Source: Peptostreptococcaceae bacterium VA2 (lineage in GTDB: Bacteria > Bacillota > Clostridia > Peptostreptococcales > Peptostreptococcaceae). From it: DNA of 64,000 nucleotides. The translations under genes and the position numbers were made by a program. The stretch spans positions 372,001-436,000 of the forward strand of contig JMMB01000007.1 in NCBI GenBank assembly GCA_000686145.1, given 5' to 3'. Under the pieces are notes generated by a model, which made no database searches, was not told the DNA's origin, and saw only the letters and a list, made by a program, of their open reading frames with translations. Below are positions 37,513 through 47,086 of the stretch, piece after piece; position 1 is the stretch's first letter; every line of letters starts with the position of its first letter.

Positions 37513-40500
37513 ATGCTAAATACTATAAACTCACAATCAAGTGTAAAAAGAATATTAGTAGAAAAAAGACAAGGTTTTGACCTTGAAGCTACGGCTTTTA
37601 AAAAAGATTTAATAGACAGCTTACACATAAACACGATAGAAGATATAAGAGTTTTAAATAGATATGATATAGAGGGAATAGAAGAAGATGTGTATAAAAA
37701 TTCATGCAGAACAATATTCTCAGAACCTAATTTAGATGTCGTTTATCATGAAACATTACCTGTTTCAGATAGTAATGAAACTAAAGAAAGAATATTTGCC
37801 ATAGAGTACTTACCTGGTCAATATGACCAAAGAGGGGACTGGGCATGTCAATGTATTCAAATAGTAAATCAAGGCATAAGACCTATAATAAACACAGCAA
37901 AGGTTTATATATTAAGTGGAAACATAAGTGATGAAAGCTTTGAACAAATAAAAAAATATTGTATAAACCCAGTTGATAGTAAGGAAGCTTCTTTAGAAAA
38001 GCCAGAAACTTTAAAAATGGAAACTGAAATACCAACTACAGTAAAAACATTAGATGGATTTATAGACTTAAGTATAGATGAGATGAAAGAGTTCTTAAGT
38101 AATGAAGGACTAGCTATGACATTAGGTGACTTAGAGCATGTTCAAGGTTATTTTAAAGATACTGAAAAAAGAAATCCAACTATAACAGAAATAAAAGTTT
38201 TAGATACTTACTGGTCAGATCATTGTAGACATACTACTTTTATGACAGCGATAGAAGATGTAAAAATAGAAGAAGGAAAATATACTGACATAATCAAAGA
38301 TACATATAATATGTATTTAAATTCAAGAAACAAGGTATATGTAGATAAACAAAAAGATATATGCTTAATGGATATAGCAACTATTGCTATGAAAGAATTA
38401 AGAAAAGATGGAAAACTAGAAGACTTAGATGTAAGTGAAGAAATAAATGCATGTAGTATAAATGTAGATGTTGAAATAGATGGAGAAAAAGTAGAATACT
38501 TAGTAATGTTTAAAAATGAAACACATAATCATCCAACTGAGATAGAGCCATTTGGAGGAGCAGCTACTTGCTTAGGTGGAGCTATAAGAGATCCACTATC
38601 AGGAAGAAGTTATGTATATCAAGCAATGCGTGTTACAGGAAGTGCAGACCCTAGAACTACATTAGAAGACACACTACCTGGTAAGCTTATGCAAAGAAAA
38701 ATAACTCGTGATGCTGCTAACGGATACAGTTCATATGGAAATCAAATTGGATTAACAACAGGTCAAGTTGCAGAAGTTTACGATGAAGACTTTGTTGCCA
38801 AAAGAATGGAAATAGGAGCAGTTATAGGAGCAGCACCAAAGGAAAATGTAGTTAGAGAAGTTCCAAAAGAAGGCGATATAGTAGTTCTTCTTGGAGGGAA
38901 AACAGGAAGAGATGGATGTGGAGGAGCTACAGGTTCATCAAAAGAACATAGTGAAAAATCTTTACTTACTTGTAGTGCTGAAGTACAAAAAGGAGATGCT
39001 CCTAACGAAAGAAAAATTCAAAGATTCTTTAGAAATAAAAAAGTAGCGGGGATGATAAAAAGATGTAATGACTTTGGAGCTGGTGGAGTTTGTGTTGCTA
39101 TAGGTGAAGTTGCAGACAGTCTAGATATAAACTTAGATTTAGTACCTAAGAAATATGATGGACTTGATGGAACTGAAATTGCAATATCAGAATCACAAGA
39201 ACGTATGGCAGTAGTTATAGAAGCACATAACAAAGATAAATTTATAGACTTAGCAAGAGAAGAAAACTTAGAAGCAACTCATGTAGCAACAGTAACGGAC
39301 ACTGGATATATGAGAATGTTTTGGAATGATAAAGCTATAGTTAACTTACAAAGAGAATTTATAGAAACTAGTGGTGTTAAACAAACTACTAAAATTCATG
39401 TAGATAAAGTTGAAGAAAAAGCATGTGAAGTAGGATCTGATATTAATATAAAAGATAAATTTATAAATATGTTATCTGATTTAAATGTATGCTCACAAAA
39501 AGGATTAGTAGAAAAGTTTGATAATACAATAGGTGCTAGTACTGTACTTATGCCATTTGGTGGTAAATATCAAGCAACAGCAACTCAAGGTATGGTAGCT
39601 AAAATACCTGTACTTGGTGGAGAAACTAATACTTCTACAATAATGACTTATGGATATAATCCTAAGATAGGAAAGTGGAGTCCATTCCACGGCGCATTAT
39701 ATGCAGTAGTAGAATCTGTGTGTAAAGCTGTGGCAATTGGGGGTAACTTTAGCAGTATAAGACTTACATTACAAGAGTATTTTGAAAAACTTGGGGATAA
39801 CCCAACTAAATGGGGTAAACCATTTGCAGCTCTTTTAGGTGCATATTACGCTCAAAATAAATTAGGAATACCTGCAATAGGTGGTAAAGATAGTATGTCT
39901 GGAACATTTAAGGATATAGATGTACCACCAACATTAGTATCATTCGCTGTGGATACTGTGGATGCAAAATATGTAATTTCACCAGAATTTAAAAATACTA
40001 ATTCAACAGTTGTTATGTTATGCACAGACAGATTAGAAAATGATGTTCTAGACTTTGATATATTAAAGAGAAACCTAGATAAAGTTACTAAACTTATACA
40101 CAATAAGCAAGTGTTATCAACATATGCACTAGGATTTGGTGGAGTATGTGAAGCTATAAGCAAGATGGCATTTGGTAATAAAATAGGATTTGAATTTAAT
40201 AATGTAAAAGATGATTTATTTAAAGCTAATTATGGGAATATAGTAATGGAATTAGATAATAATGATTTAAGCATATTAGATGGATATAATTATATAGTGC
40301 TTGGAAATACAACAGAAAAGCAAAGTATATTAGTAGAAAATGAAGAAATAAGTTTAGATCAATTATACAAAGCTCATTGTGAAACTTTGGAATCAGTATT
40401 CCCAACGAAAGCTAATGAAATTAAAGATAAAATAGAAACTATAAACTTTATAGCTCAAGGAGAAACTAAAAAATCTTCTATAAGCATAGCTAAGCCAAGA

Positions 40501-41289
40501 GTATTCGTACCAGCATTCCCAGGTACAAACTGTGAATATGATTGTGCAAATGCATTTGAAAAAGCTGGTGCTCAGGCTAATATAAAAGTATTTAAAAACT
40601 TAACATATAAAGATATAGAAGATTCTATAGATAGTATAGTAAAAGAAATACGAAAGTCTCAAATAATAATGTTACCAGGTGGATTTAGTGCAGGAGATGA
40701 ACCAGACGGTTCGGCTAAGTTTATTGCTACTGTATTTAGAAATCCAAAGGTAGCAGAGGCTGTGCAAGAATTCTTAACTAAGCAAGACGGATTGATGCTA
40801 GGTATTTGTAATGGATTCCAAGCTCTTATAAAACTTGGATTAGTTCCATACGGTGAGATAAGAGATACAGATGAAAATGCACCAACTCTTACTTACAATA
40901 ATATAGGAAGACATCAATCTAAAATTATAAAAACAAGAATAGCATCAAATAAATCTCCTTGGTTAGCTGGTACACAAGTAGGAGACACTCATAGTATAGC
41001 TATATCTCATGGAGAAGGTAAATTTGTTGCTAACAAAGAAGTTATGAAACAGTTAATAGAAAACGGCCAAATAGCTACTCAATATGTAGATTTTGATAAT
41101 AATCCTACTTATGATATAGAGTTTAACCCTAATGGTTCATATTATGGAGTTGAAGGTATAACAAGTATAGACGGTAGAATATTTGGTAAGATGGGTCACT
41201 CTGAAAGAGTTGGAGAACATGTTATAAAAAATATTTTAGGTGAAAAAGATCAGAAGATATTTGAAAGTGGAGTAAAATATTTTAGCTAA
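37513..41289 (+). CDS. purL: FGAM synthase, single-chain large PurL
   Basis: Converts FGAR, glutamine and ATP to FGAM. 1258 residues, the large fused type found in proteobacteria, yeast and many clostridia, rather than the PurS/PurQ/PurL trio of Bacillus. N-terminal PurS-like part, two AIRS-type halves (ETHNHPTEIEPFGGAAT; GGKDSMSGTF), and a C-terminal class I glutaminase (VPAFPGTNCEYD, nucleophile in GICNGFQAL, His in SHGEGKF). Last gene of the operon; purB, purA and purK are elsewhere. Confidence 0.98.
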   Translation: MLNTINSQSSVKRILVEKRQGFDLEATAFKKDLIDSLHINTIEDIRVLNRYDIEGIEEDVYKNSCRTIFSEPNLDVVYHETLPVSDSNETKERIFAIEYLPGQYDQRGDWACQCIQIVNQGIRPIINTAKVYILSGNISDESFEQIKKYCINPVDSKEASLEKPETLKMETEIPTTVKTLDGFIDLSIDEMKEFLSNEGLAMTLGDLEHVQGYFKDTEKRNPTITEIKVLDTYWSDHCRHTTFMTAIEDVKIEEGKYTDIIKDTYNMYLNSRNKVYVDKQKDICLMDIATIAMKELRKDGKLEDLDVSEEINACSINVDVEIDGEKVEYLVMFKNETHNHPTEIEPFGGAATCLGGAIRDPLSGRSYVYQAMRVTGSADPRTTLEDTLPGKLMQRKITRDAANGYSSYGNQIGLTTGQVAEVYDEDFVAKRMEIGAVIGAAPKENVVREVPKEGDIVVLLGGKTGRDGCGGATGSSKEHSEKSLLTCSAEVQKGDAPNERKIQRFFRNKKVAGMIKRCNDFGAGGVCVAIGEVADSLDINLDLVPKKYDGLDGTEIAISESQERMAVVIEAHNKDKFIDLAREENLEATHVATVTDTGYMRMFWNDKAIVNLQREFIETSGVKQTTKIHVDKVEEKACEVGSDINIKDKFINMLSDLNVCSQKGLVEKFDNTIGASTVLMPFGGKYQATATQGMVAKIPVLGGETNTSTIMTYGYNPKIGKWSPFHGALYAVVESVCKAVAIGGNFSSIRLTLQEYFEKLGDNPTKWGKPFAALLGAYYAQNKLGIPAIGGKDSMSGTFKDIDVPPTLVSFAVDTVDAKYVISPEFKNTNSTVVMLCTDRLENDVLDFDILKRNLDKVTKLIHNKQVLSTYALGFGGVCEAISKMAFGNKIGFEFNNVKDDLFKANYGNIVMELDNNDLSILDGYNYIVLGNTTEKQSILVENEEISLDQLYKAHCETLESVFPTKANEIKDKIETINFIAQGETKKSSISIAKPRVFVPAFPGTNCEYDCANAFEKAGAQANIKVFKNLTYKDIEDSIDSIVKEIRKSQIIMLPGGFSAGDEPDGSAKFIATVFRNPKVAEAVQEFLTKQDGLMLGICNGFQALIKLGLVPYGEIRDTDENAPTLTYNNIGRHQSKIIKTRIASNKSPWLAGTQVGDTHSIAISHGEGKFVANKEVMKQLIENGQIATQYVDFDNNPTYDIEFNPNGSYYGVEGITSIDGRIFGKMGHSERVGEHVIKNILGEKDQKIFESGVKYFS

Positions 41290-41303
41290 GATTAAAGGTT
41301 TAT

Positions 41304-41344
41304 AATAATGGTGAATTGATAATATCAATTCACTATTATTTTTT
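41304..41344 (+). terminator. Terminator of the pur operon
   Basis: Seventeen-base arms AATAATGGTGAATTGAT/ATCAATTCACTATTATT (one G-U pair), AAT loop, then TTTT. Confidence 0.9.
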
Positions 41345-41357
41345 AGAATGTTGAAAA

Positions 41358-42119
41358 TTATTCCATATCAGTAGGTTCCCCGAAAAATTCATAATTTATA
41401 TCTTTTTTATCTACACCGAGATTTATTAATGACTTATTTAAACTCTTCATAAATATAGGTGGTCCACAGAAGTAAAACTCACTATTTAAAGGCACGTTTT
41501 TTGATATCCAATCTTCTGTTATGTACCCTGTAAAATCATAATCTTTACCATTGATATCACCTTTAAGTGGATTACTGTAAAATACAATATTTTTGATATT
41601 ACTAATTTCACTTAGTTTATCAAGGTCATATCTAAAAGCATGTTGTGTACTATTTTGAACAGCCTGTATAAAACATATATCTCTATTGATTTTTTTATTA
41701 ATTGATAATTTATATACCATAGACAGTAAAGGCGTTATCCCGATCCCACCTGAAATTAACGCAATTGGATTACTTTTATTTTCTCTTAATGTAAATAATC
41801 CACATGGAGCCATAGCATCTATCTTATCTCCAATATTTAAATTATCATGTAAATAAGTGCTTATAAGTCCATTTTGTATTTTCTTTACACTTATTCTATA
41901 GATTGATTCATTAGGAGCCATAGATAAGCTATAAGTTCTAAGTTCATCTTTATACGTTGCATCATCAGTTTTTATCTTAAAAGGTAAATACTGACCAGGT
42001 TCATGTATTGGAAGTTTGCTATCATCTACTGATTTAAAGTAAAAAGATACTATATCATCACATTCTTTTACTCTATCAACTAATACTAATTCTTTAAACC
42101 CTATCCATTTACTATTCAT
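41358..42119 (-). CDS. FAD/NAD(P) reductase, flavohaemoglobin-like without globin
   Basis: 253 residues: FAD domain with RTYSLS (flavin motif) near residue 80 and NAD domain with SGGIGITPLLSM near 120 and YFCGPPIFMKSL near 220. The ending EFFGEPTDM is like the reductase half of flavohaemoglobin (Hmp). There is no N-terminal globin domain and no C-terminal [2Fe-2S] cysteines. It probably passes electrons from NAD(P)H to a separate acceptor. A role in NO or O2 defence is possible but inferred. No clear partner gene nearby apart from the rubrerythrin remnant upstream. Confidence 0.85.
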   Translation of the reverse strand: MNSKWIGFKELVLVDRVKECDDIVSFYFKSVDDSKLPIHEPGQYLPFKIKTDDATYKDELRTYSLSMAPNESIYRISVKKIQNGLISTYLHDNLNIGDKIDAMAPCGLFTLRENKSNPIALISGGIGITPLLSMVYKLSINKKINRDICFIQAVQNSTQHAFRYDLDKLSEISNIKNIVFYSNPLKGDINGKDYDFTGYITEDWISKNVPLNSEFYFCGPPIFMKSLNKSLINLGVDKKDINYEFFGEPTDME

Positions 42120-42190
42120 TTTATACCCCCATTAATATTTTATAATTTTCTTTATCTATAATATGTATGTTAAAAAAATGATTTTATTTT

Positions 42191-42223
42191 GAAAAAGACA
42201 TCGTTTATAATGATGTCTTTTTC
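42191..42223 (-). terminator. Terminator behind the rubrerythrin remnant
   Basis: Twelve-base perfect arms GAAAAAGACATC/GATGTCTTTTTC, nine-base loop; on the minus strand the 3' arm supplies TTTTT. It lies 37 bases after the remnant's stop, so the original unit is still framed. Confidence 0.8.
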
Positions 42224-42260
42224 TTACTAATTTTGGATGTACTATTTTATTGTTTGATAT

Positions 42261-42368
42261 TTATTTAAATACATATGCTATTTTATTGTATCCTTCTTTT
42301 TTAGCTTTAGATTTACCTGCAAATGTAACCATTAGATTTTGTTCTGTTTTAGTTCCTTTTAAGTTCAT
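42261..42368 (-). pseudogene. Rubrerythrin N-terminal remnant
   Basis: The minus strand from ATG 42368 reads MNLKGTKTEQNLMVTFAG, then SKAKKEGYNKIAYVFK and a stop: 35 residues. A normal rubrerythrin begins with the same LKGTKTE-NL--AFAG, then ESQARNRYTYFA, then SKAKKEGY-QIA-IFEETA. About a dozen residues that carry the first di-iron ligand are missing, and everything after the first helices is lost. Upstream promoter and downstream terminator remain. It cannot be a working peroxidase. The family match is by eye; a functional micropeptide is the less likely alternative. Confidence 0.75.
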
Positions 42369-42426
42369 AATATGATGCCTTTATTTATTTTGTATGTGAT
42401 TAATATAGGTAATCATTACTAGTATT

Positions 42427-42455
42427 AATAGTAACTATTATAATTATATTGTCAA
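42427..42455 (-). promoter_or_regulatory. Promoter of the rubrerythrin remnant
   Basis: Minus-strand TTGACA (42455-42450), 16 bp, TACTAT (42433-42428), overlapped by the 13-base palindrome AATAGTAACTATT. A PerR/Fur-like operator is possible, since rubrerythrin genes are commonly peroxide-regulated, but the match to either consensus is partial. Confidence 0.4.
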
Positions 42456-42647
42456 TGAATTTTTATGATTATACTTATTATATACTGCATATAGATCTAA
42501 TAAAAAATTTAGTATGAAAGATTGCAATTATATTTATACTTCGTGCATCTAATGTACGTAATCATGATTAATCTTCAATATTTTACTGTTACACAAATTG
42601 TAATAATATAGTATTAAAATAAAAAAATTATAAATCTAAATAAAAAA

Positions 42648-42674
42648 TTAGCACTCGATACTTGACACTGCTAA
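42648..42674 (+). promoter_or_regulatory. CIRCE-like operator upstream of htpG
   Basis: TTAGCACTC (42648-42656), nine bases, CACTGCTAA (42666-42674): left arm perfect, right arm 7 of 9 positions of GAGTGCTAA, spacer exactly as in CIRCE. It overlaps a TTGACA (42663-42668) that could be the -35, with TACAAT at 42684-42689. HrcA control is inferred. Confidence 0.6.
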
Positions 42675-42746
42675 CAAAAATGTTACAATAATAATTACTA
42701 AGGGATATCATAAAAAAATAATTTATAACAAGGAGGAGAAAATAAA

Positions 42747-44636
42747 ATGAATCAAAAAGGAAGTATATCAATACATACTGAAAATATTTTTCCAATAATA
42801 AAGAAATGGTTGTACTCTGATAAAGATATATTCATAAGAGAACTTATAAGTAATGGTTGTGATGCAGTAAACAAACATAAAAAACTAATTTCATTAGGAG
42901 AAATATCAGGGGATAAAAATGAAGAATATAAAATAAATGTATATATAGATAAAGAAAATTCAACACTTATATTTGAAGACAATGGTATAGGTATGACAGA
43001 AGAAGAGGTAAATAAGTATATAAATCAAGTTGCTTTCTCTGGAGCTGAAGATTTCTTCAATGAGTACAAAGACAAAATGAATGAGGAAAATGATATAATA
43101 GGTCACTTTGGATTAGGATTCTATTCTTCTTTCATGGTATCTAAAAAAGTTCAAATAGATACCCTATCTTATAAAGAAGATGCCAAACCAGTAAGATGGA
43201 TAAGTGAAGGTGGTACAGAGTACGAAATAAGTGAAAGTGATAATAAGACTACAAGAGGAACTACTATTACGTTATTCTTAGAAGAGGATAGTAAGGAATT
43301 TTTAGAAGAACTTACAGTAAGAAATATAATAGATAAATATTGTTCATTCTTACCAGTAGATATTTATTTAAATAGCAATGAAGAAGTACAAAAAGAAAAC
43401 GTAGAATCTGAAAGTGAAGATAATGAAGTAAAAGAAGTTACTCCTATAAATGATACAAATCCATTATGGTTAAAATCACCAAAGGATTGCACTGATGAGG
43501 AATATAAGGGATTTTACAGAAAAGTATTTAAAACATTTGATGAACCATTATTCTGGATACATTTAAATGTAGACTACCCATTTAATTTAAAAGGAATATT
43601 ATACTTCCCTAAATTGAATAATGAATTTGAACTTGTAGAAGGAAAAGTTAAGCTATACAACAATCAAGTATTCATAGCAGATAATATAAAAGAAGTTGTA
43701 CCAGAATTTTTACTATTACTAAAAGGGGTAATAGATTGCCCAGATTTACCTTTAAATGTTTCAAGAAGTTTTCTACAAAATGATAAAGATGTAAGTAAAA
43801 TATCTAAGCATATAGTTAAGAAAGTAGCAGATAAATTAAAATCATTATTTAAAAATGAAAGAGAAAATTATGAAAAATTCTGGGATGATATACAAGTATT
43901 TATTAAGTTTGGATGCTTAAAAGATGAAGGATTCTATGACAAAGTAAAAGATATAATATTATTTAAAACTATAAACTCAGAATATATAACACTTAATGAC
44001 TACTTAGAAAAATGTAAAGAAAAGCATGAAAATAAAGTATTCTATGCAAGTAATGAAGAGCAACAATCTCAGTATATAAAATTATTTAAAGACTATGATT
44101 TAGATGCTGTAGTATTAGATGCTACAATAGACAACCATTTTATATCAATGATAGAGTTTAAAAATCAAGGTGTTAATTTTAATAGAATAGATGCTGACTT
44201 ATCAGAAGTGTTAAAAGATAAAGAAAGCAAAGAAAATACAGAAGAAAAAGCTGATATAGAAAATTTATTTAAAAACTCAGTAGGCGAGAGAATAAAGGCG
44301 TACTCTGTAGAGAGCTTAAAAAGTGAGGATACATCTGCTATAATTTTAGTTTCGGAACAATCAAGAAGAATGTCTGAAATGAAATCACAATTTGTAGGAA
44401 TGAATCTTGGAATGAGTTTTGAAGAAGAAAAAACTTTAGTTGTAAATGACAATAGCCCTATAATTAAAAAATTACTTTCTTTAAAAGATGATGAGAATAA
44501 AAAAGAACAAGTATCATTAATTTGTAATCAAATAGTAGATATAGCATTGTTATCTAATAAAGAACTAGACCCTACACAATTAGATGACTTTATAAAAAGA
44601 AATAATCAACTTATGAATATGATAATATCATTATAG
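42747..44636 (+). CDS. htpG: Hsp90 chaperone HtpG
   Basis: 629 residues, full length. N-terminal GHKL ATPase (FIRELISNGCDAVNKHK, FEDNGIGMTEEEV, IGHFGLGFYSSFMVS, GTTITLFL), a short acidic linker near residues 218-230, middle domain (LPLNVSRSFLQ) and C-terminal dimerisation domain. RBS AAGGAGGAG. Monocistronic between its own promoter and terminator. The adjacent CIRCE-like element suggests heat-shock control together with groESL. Confidence 0.97.
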   Translation: MNQKGSISIHTENIFPIIKKWLYSDKDIFIRELISNGCDAVNKHKKLISLGEISGDKNEEYKINVYIDKENSTLIFEDNGIGMTEEEVNKYINQVAFSGAEDFFNEYKDKMNEENDIIGHFGLGFYSSFMVSKKVQIDTLSYKEDAKPVRWISEGGTEYEISESDNKTTRGTTITLFLEEDSKEFLEELTVRNIIDKYCSFLPVDIYLNSNEEVQKENVESESEDNEVKEVTPINDTNPLWLKSPKDCTDEEYKGFYRKVFKTFDEPLFWIHLNVDYPFNLKGILYFPKLNNEFELVEGKVKLYNNQVFIADNIKEVVPEFLLLLKGVIDCPDLPLNVSRSFLQNDKDVSKISKHIVKKVADKLKSLFKNERENYEKFWDDIQVFIKFGCLKDEGFYDKVKDIILFKTINSEYITLNDYLEKCKEKHENKVFYASNEEQQSQYIKLFKDYDLDAVVLDATIDNHFISMIEFKNQGVNFNRIDADLSEVLKDKESKENTEEKADIENLFKNSVGERIKAYSVESLKSEDTSAIILVSEQSRRMSEMKSQFVGMNLGMSFEEEKTLVVNDNSPIIKKLLSLKDDENKKEQVSLICNQIVDIALLSNKELDPTQLDDFIKRNNQLMNMIISL

Positions 44637-44661
44637 AAAAATCCCCTTTTGGGGATTTTTT
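44637..44661 (+). terminator. Terminator of htpG
   Basis: AAAAATCCCC/GGGGATTTTT with TTTT loop, beginning at the stop codon. Confidence 0.9.
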
Positions 44662-44753
44662 ACTTTATAAGAAATATAAATAAAAATACTATATAATATA
44701 TTTAGAGACAAGATCATATTTAAAAGGGGTAAATATTTAGGGGGGTATAAATT

Positions 44754-46361
44754 ATGAGTTTCAAAAAAATGAGGAATAAGTGCTTAGCCATGTCACTTAC
44801 AGTGGTTTTGCTTGGGGGAAATATTTTATTAGTTAATGCTAATGAAAAGACAAATAGCAATAAGGAAGCTATTGAATTAAGAAATATAAATGAAGAATCA
44901 AAGGTTAAAATAAGTTCAATAAAAAATAATATAATAATGAAAGATGAATCAAAAGAAGAAAAAGCATTAAATAGAGAATTCTTAAATGAAGTAAGCTATA
45001 TAGGGGAGAAAGATGGGAAATTATATCTAAATCTAAACTTTAACAGTAAAATAGATGAAAAAAGCAACTTACAAATATTTATAAATGATAAAGAAATAAA
45101 ATATGAAACAATATTAAATGAATTAGATAAAGAAAAAGCTAGTATAAAATTTGAGATTTCGGCAGTAGAAGATAAAATTACTTTAAAAAGAAATATAGAT
45201 GAAACAAACGTACAAACTAAGTTTGATGTAGACTTACTAGAAGAAACAATTAAAGAAGATCTAAACACAATATCAAATAACCAAAAGGAAGAACAATTAG
45301 TAAAACCAGCAAAGCAAAATAATGAAAACCAAGTAGAAAAACCTAAGGAAAATCAAGTAGAAGCTAAAAATAGTGCTACTCAAAAAGGTAAGTTAAGTGA
45401 GGTAGAAAATACAATAGTATCTAATGATGCTTTAATAGAATCAATGGCAAGAGAATCTTTGGGTAAAATAAGTTATATAGAAGAAATTGACGGAAAAACA
45501 TATGCACAATTAGAATTTGTAAACAGCTTAACTAAAGATAAAGAACTGAATATATTGGTAAATGGAAATCCTGTATCTTATAATACAATATCTAAAGATG
45601 TAGAAAATGGAAAAATGATAATTAAATATGAAATCCCAAATATAGATGCAAAAACTACTATAAAATGTAGTGTAGATACTTTCGCAGGTGAAGTTAAGCA
45701 AATTGAATATGATGTAATATTTAAAAAAGATACTTTAAAGTTTATTAAAGATATAACTTCAATTTCTACAAATAATGTAGATAATTCATTAAATAAGAGT
45801 ATTGCAGCACCTCGAAGTAATGCAACAATACAAAAACCATCATCAGATGGAAAAGTAAGCTCTATAAAAAATAAAGTAAGCTCTTCTAATAAAGAATTTG
45901 AAAATATAGGGAACGTGCAATTAAATGAAACAACATACATAGAAGAAATTAACAATAAGACTTATGCTATATTTGATTTTATTGAGGGTGTAGATTCAAA
46001 CTCAAATATGAGAATAACTGTAAATGATAAACCAGTATCACATGAAGTACTTTCAACGCATTTTGCAAAGGGAAAGATGAGAATTAAATTTGAAATACCA
46101 AACTTAGATGCAGATATAGAAGTTAAAAATTATTTAGATTTTAAAAAGGCAGATATTAACTATGATGTAGAACTACTAAAAAACACACTAAAAGTTGAAC
46201 AAGAATCATCAACAACAGAAAAGCCAAATACAACATCACCAAATACAACAAAACCAAAACTTCCACAAACGGGTATTGGAATAGATGGAGGAATGATAAC
46301 TGTAGTAGGAACATCTATGATAGGAGTAGGATTAGTTTTAACTAAAAAAAAGGATGAATAA
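44754..46361 (+). CDS. LPQTG wall-anchored protein with three NEAT-like repeats
   Basis: 535 residues. Signal peptide about 1-30 (LAMSLTVVLLGGNILLVNA-NE). Three related units at about 79-168, 233-325 and 390-480, each with a pattern like YIEEIDGKTYAQLEF ... ILVNGNPVSY ... KFEIPNLDA ... YDVELL, resembling NEAT haem-binding domains. C-terminal sorting signal LPQTG at 503-507, hydrophobic span, KKKDE tail. Likely a cell-wall protein in haem or iron capture, or an adhesin; the haem-contact tyrosines cannot be assigned by eye. A sortase gene starts eight bases downstream, so it is probably the dedicated substrate. Confidence 0.85.
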   Translation: MSFKKMRNKCLAMSLTVVLLGGNILLVNANEKTNSNKEAIELRNINEESKVKISSIKNNIIMKDESKEEKALNREFLNEVSYIGEKDGKLYLNLNFNSKIDEKSNLQIFINDKEIKYETILNELDKEKASIKFEISAVEDKITLKRNIDETNVQTKFDVDLLEETIKEDLNTISNNQKEEQLVKPAKQNNENQVEKPKENQVEAKNSATQKGKLSEVENTIVSNDALIESMARESLGKISYIEEIDGKTYAQLEFVNSLTKDKELNILVNGNPVSYNTISKDVENGKMIIKYEIPNIDAKTTIKCSVDTFAGEVKQIEYDVIFKKDTLKFIKDITSISTNNVDNSLNKSIAAPRSNATIQKPSSDGKVSSIKNKVSSSNKEFENIGNVQLNETTYIEEINNKTYAIFDFIEGVDSNSNMRITVNDKPVSHEVLSTHFAKGKMRIKFEIPNLDADIEVKNYLDFKKADINYDVELLKNTLKVEQESSTTEKPNTTSPNTTKPKLPQTGIGIDGGMITVVGTSMIGVGLVLTKKKDE

Positions 46362-46369
46362 TTATTACA

Positions 46370-46969
46370 ATGAAAAATAAATATAGAAAAATAATTGGAA
46401 TAACTCTTATAGTAGTAGGGTGTAGTACAGTAGTAATTAGAGTTGGTGGAAAAATTTTGTTTGAACGTGAAAGTAAAAAAGAAGTATATGAATTTTTAGA
46501 AAATGACATAGCCAAGAATAATGTATTAGAAGTTAGTAATGAAAACATTAGTGCTAGGGAAGTATACAAAGATACATATAAAGGTGATAAAATTGGTGTT
46601 ATTGAAATACCAAGCTTAGGAATAGAACATATAATAGTTGAAGGTACTGAACAAGAGCAAATTAAAAAAAATGTAGGTCATTTTAAAAATACATCTATGC
46701 CTGGAGATTATGGAAATTTTTCTTTAGCAGGTCATAGAAATAATTTATACAATGAAGTATTCAAAGGTCTAGCAGATGTTGAAATAGGAGCAGAGATAAT
46801 CATAAAGGCATTGAATGGAGAATTTAGATACAAAATTTATAAAAAAGAAGTAATAGAACCTGAAAATTTTGATGTATTAAATCAAGATTTATCAAGGAAA
46901 GAAATGACCATGATTACATGTACAAAAGATAGTAAAAAAAGAGTTTGTGTTAAAGCTAGATTAATTTAA
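46370..46969 (+). CDS. Class D-type sortase
   Basis: 199 residues, type II membrane protein with an N-terminal span (about 9-28). Catalytic triad His122 (LAGHRN), Cys184 (MITCTKD) and Arg191 (KKRVCVKA). GVIEIPSLGIEHIIVEGT, NVGHFKNTSMPGDYGNFSLAGHR and VLNQDLSRKEMTMITC follow the class D pattern. It cleaves sorting motifs outside the membrane and links the protein to peptidoglycan. Co-transcribed with the LPQTG gene just upstream; there is no strong ribosome site of its own, suggesting coupled translation. Class D versus E is inferred from the motifs. Confidence 0.88.
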   Translation: MKNKYRKIIGITLIVVGCSTVVIRVGGKILFERESKKEVYEFLENDIAKNNVLEVSNENISAREVYKDTYKGDKIGVIEIPSLGIEHIIVEGTEQEQIKKNVGHFKNTSMPGDYGNFSLAGHRNNLYNEVFKGLADVEIGAEIIIKALNGEFRYKIYKKEVIEPENFDVLNQDLSRKEMTMITCTKDSKKRVCVKARLI

Positions 46970-46978
46970 AGATTATAG

Positions 46979-47016
46979 CCCTGAAATAAATTATATTTTA
47001 TTTCAGGGTTTTTTAT
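46979..47016 (+). terminator. Terminator of the surface protein/sortase unit
   Basis: Arms CCCTGAAATAAA and TTATTTCAGGG followed by TTTTTT. Confidence 0.9.
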
Positions 47017-47086
47017 TTAAAATTAAAAAAATCTGTTTACACTGACATTATGTTATAGATTATTATTAATTTAGGCGGTGGATAAT

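Larger units (their letters stand above)
42120..42746. other. 627-bp region: reductase/htpG intergenic
   Basis: No complete gene in the usual sense. It contains a minus-strand terminator (42191-42223), a rubrerythrin remnant (42261-42368), its likely minus-strand promoter (TTGACA at 42455-42450, TACTAT at 42433-42428), a palindrome AATAGTAACTATT (42427-42439), and the CIRCE-like element and promoter of htpG. Confidence 0.7.
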
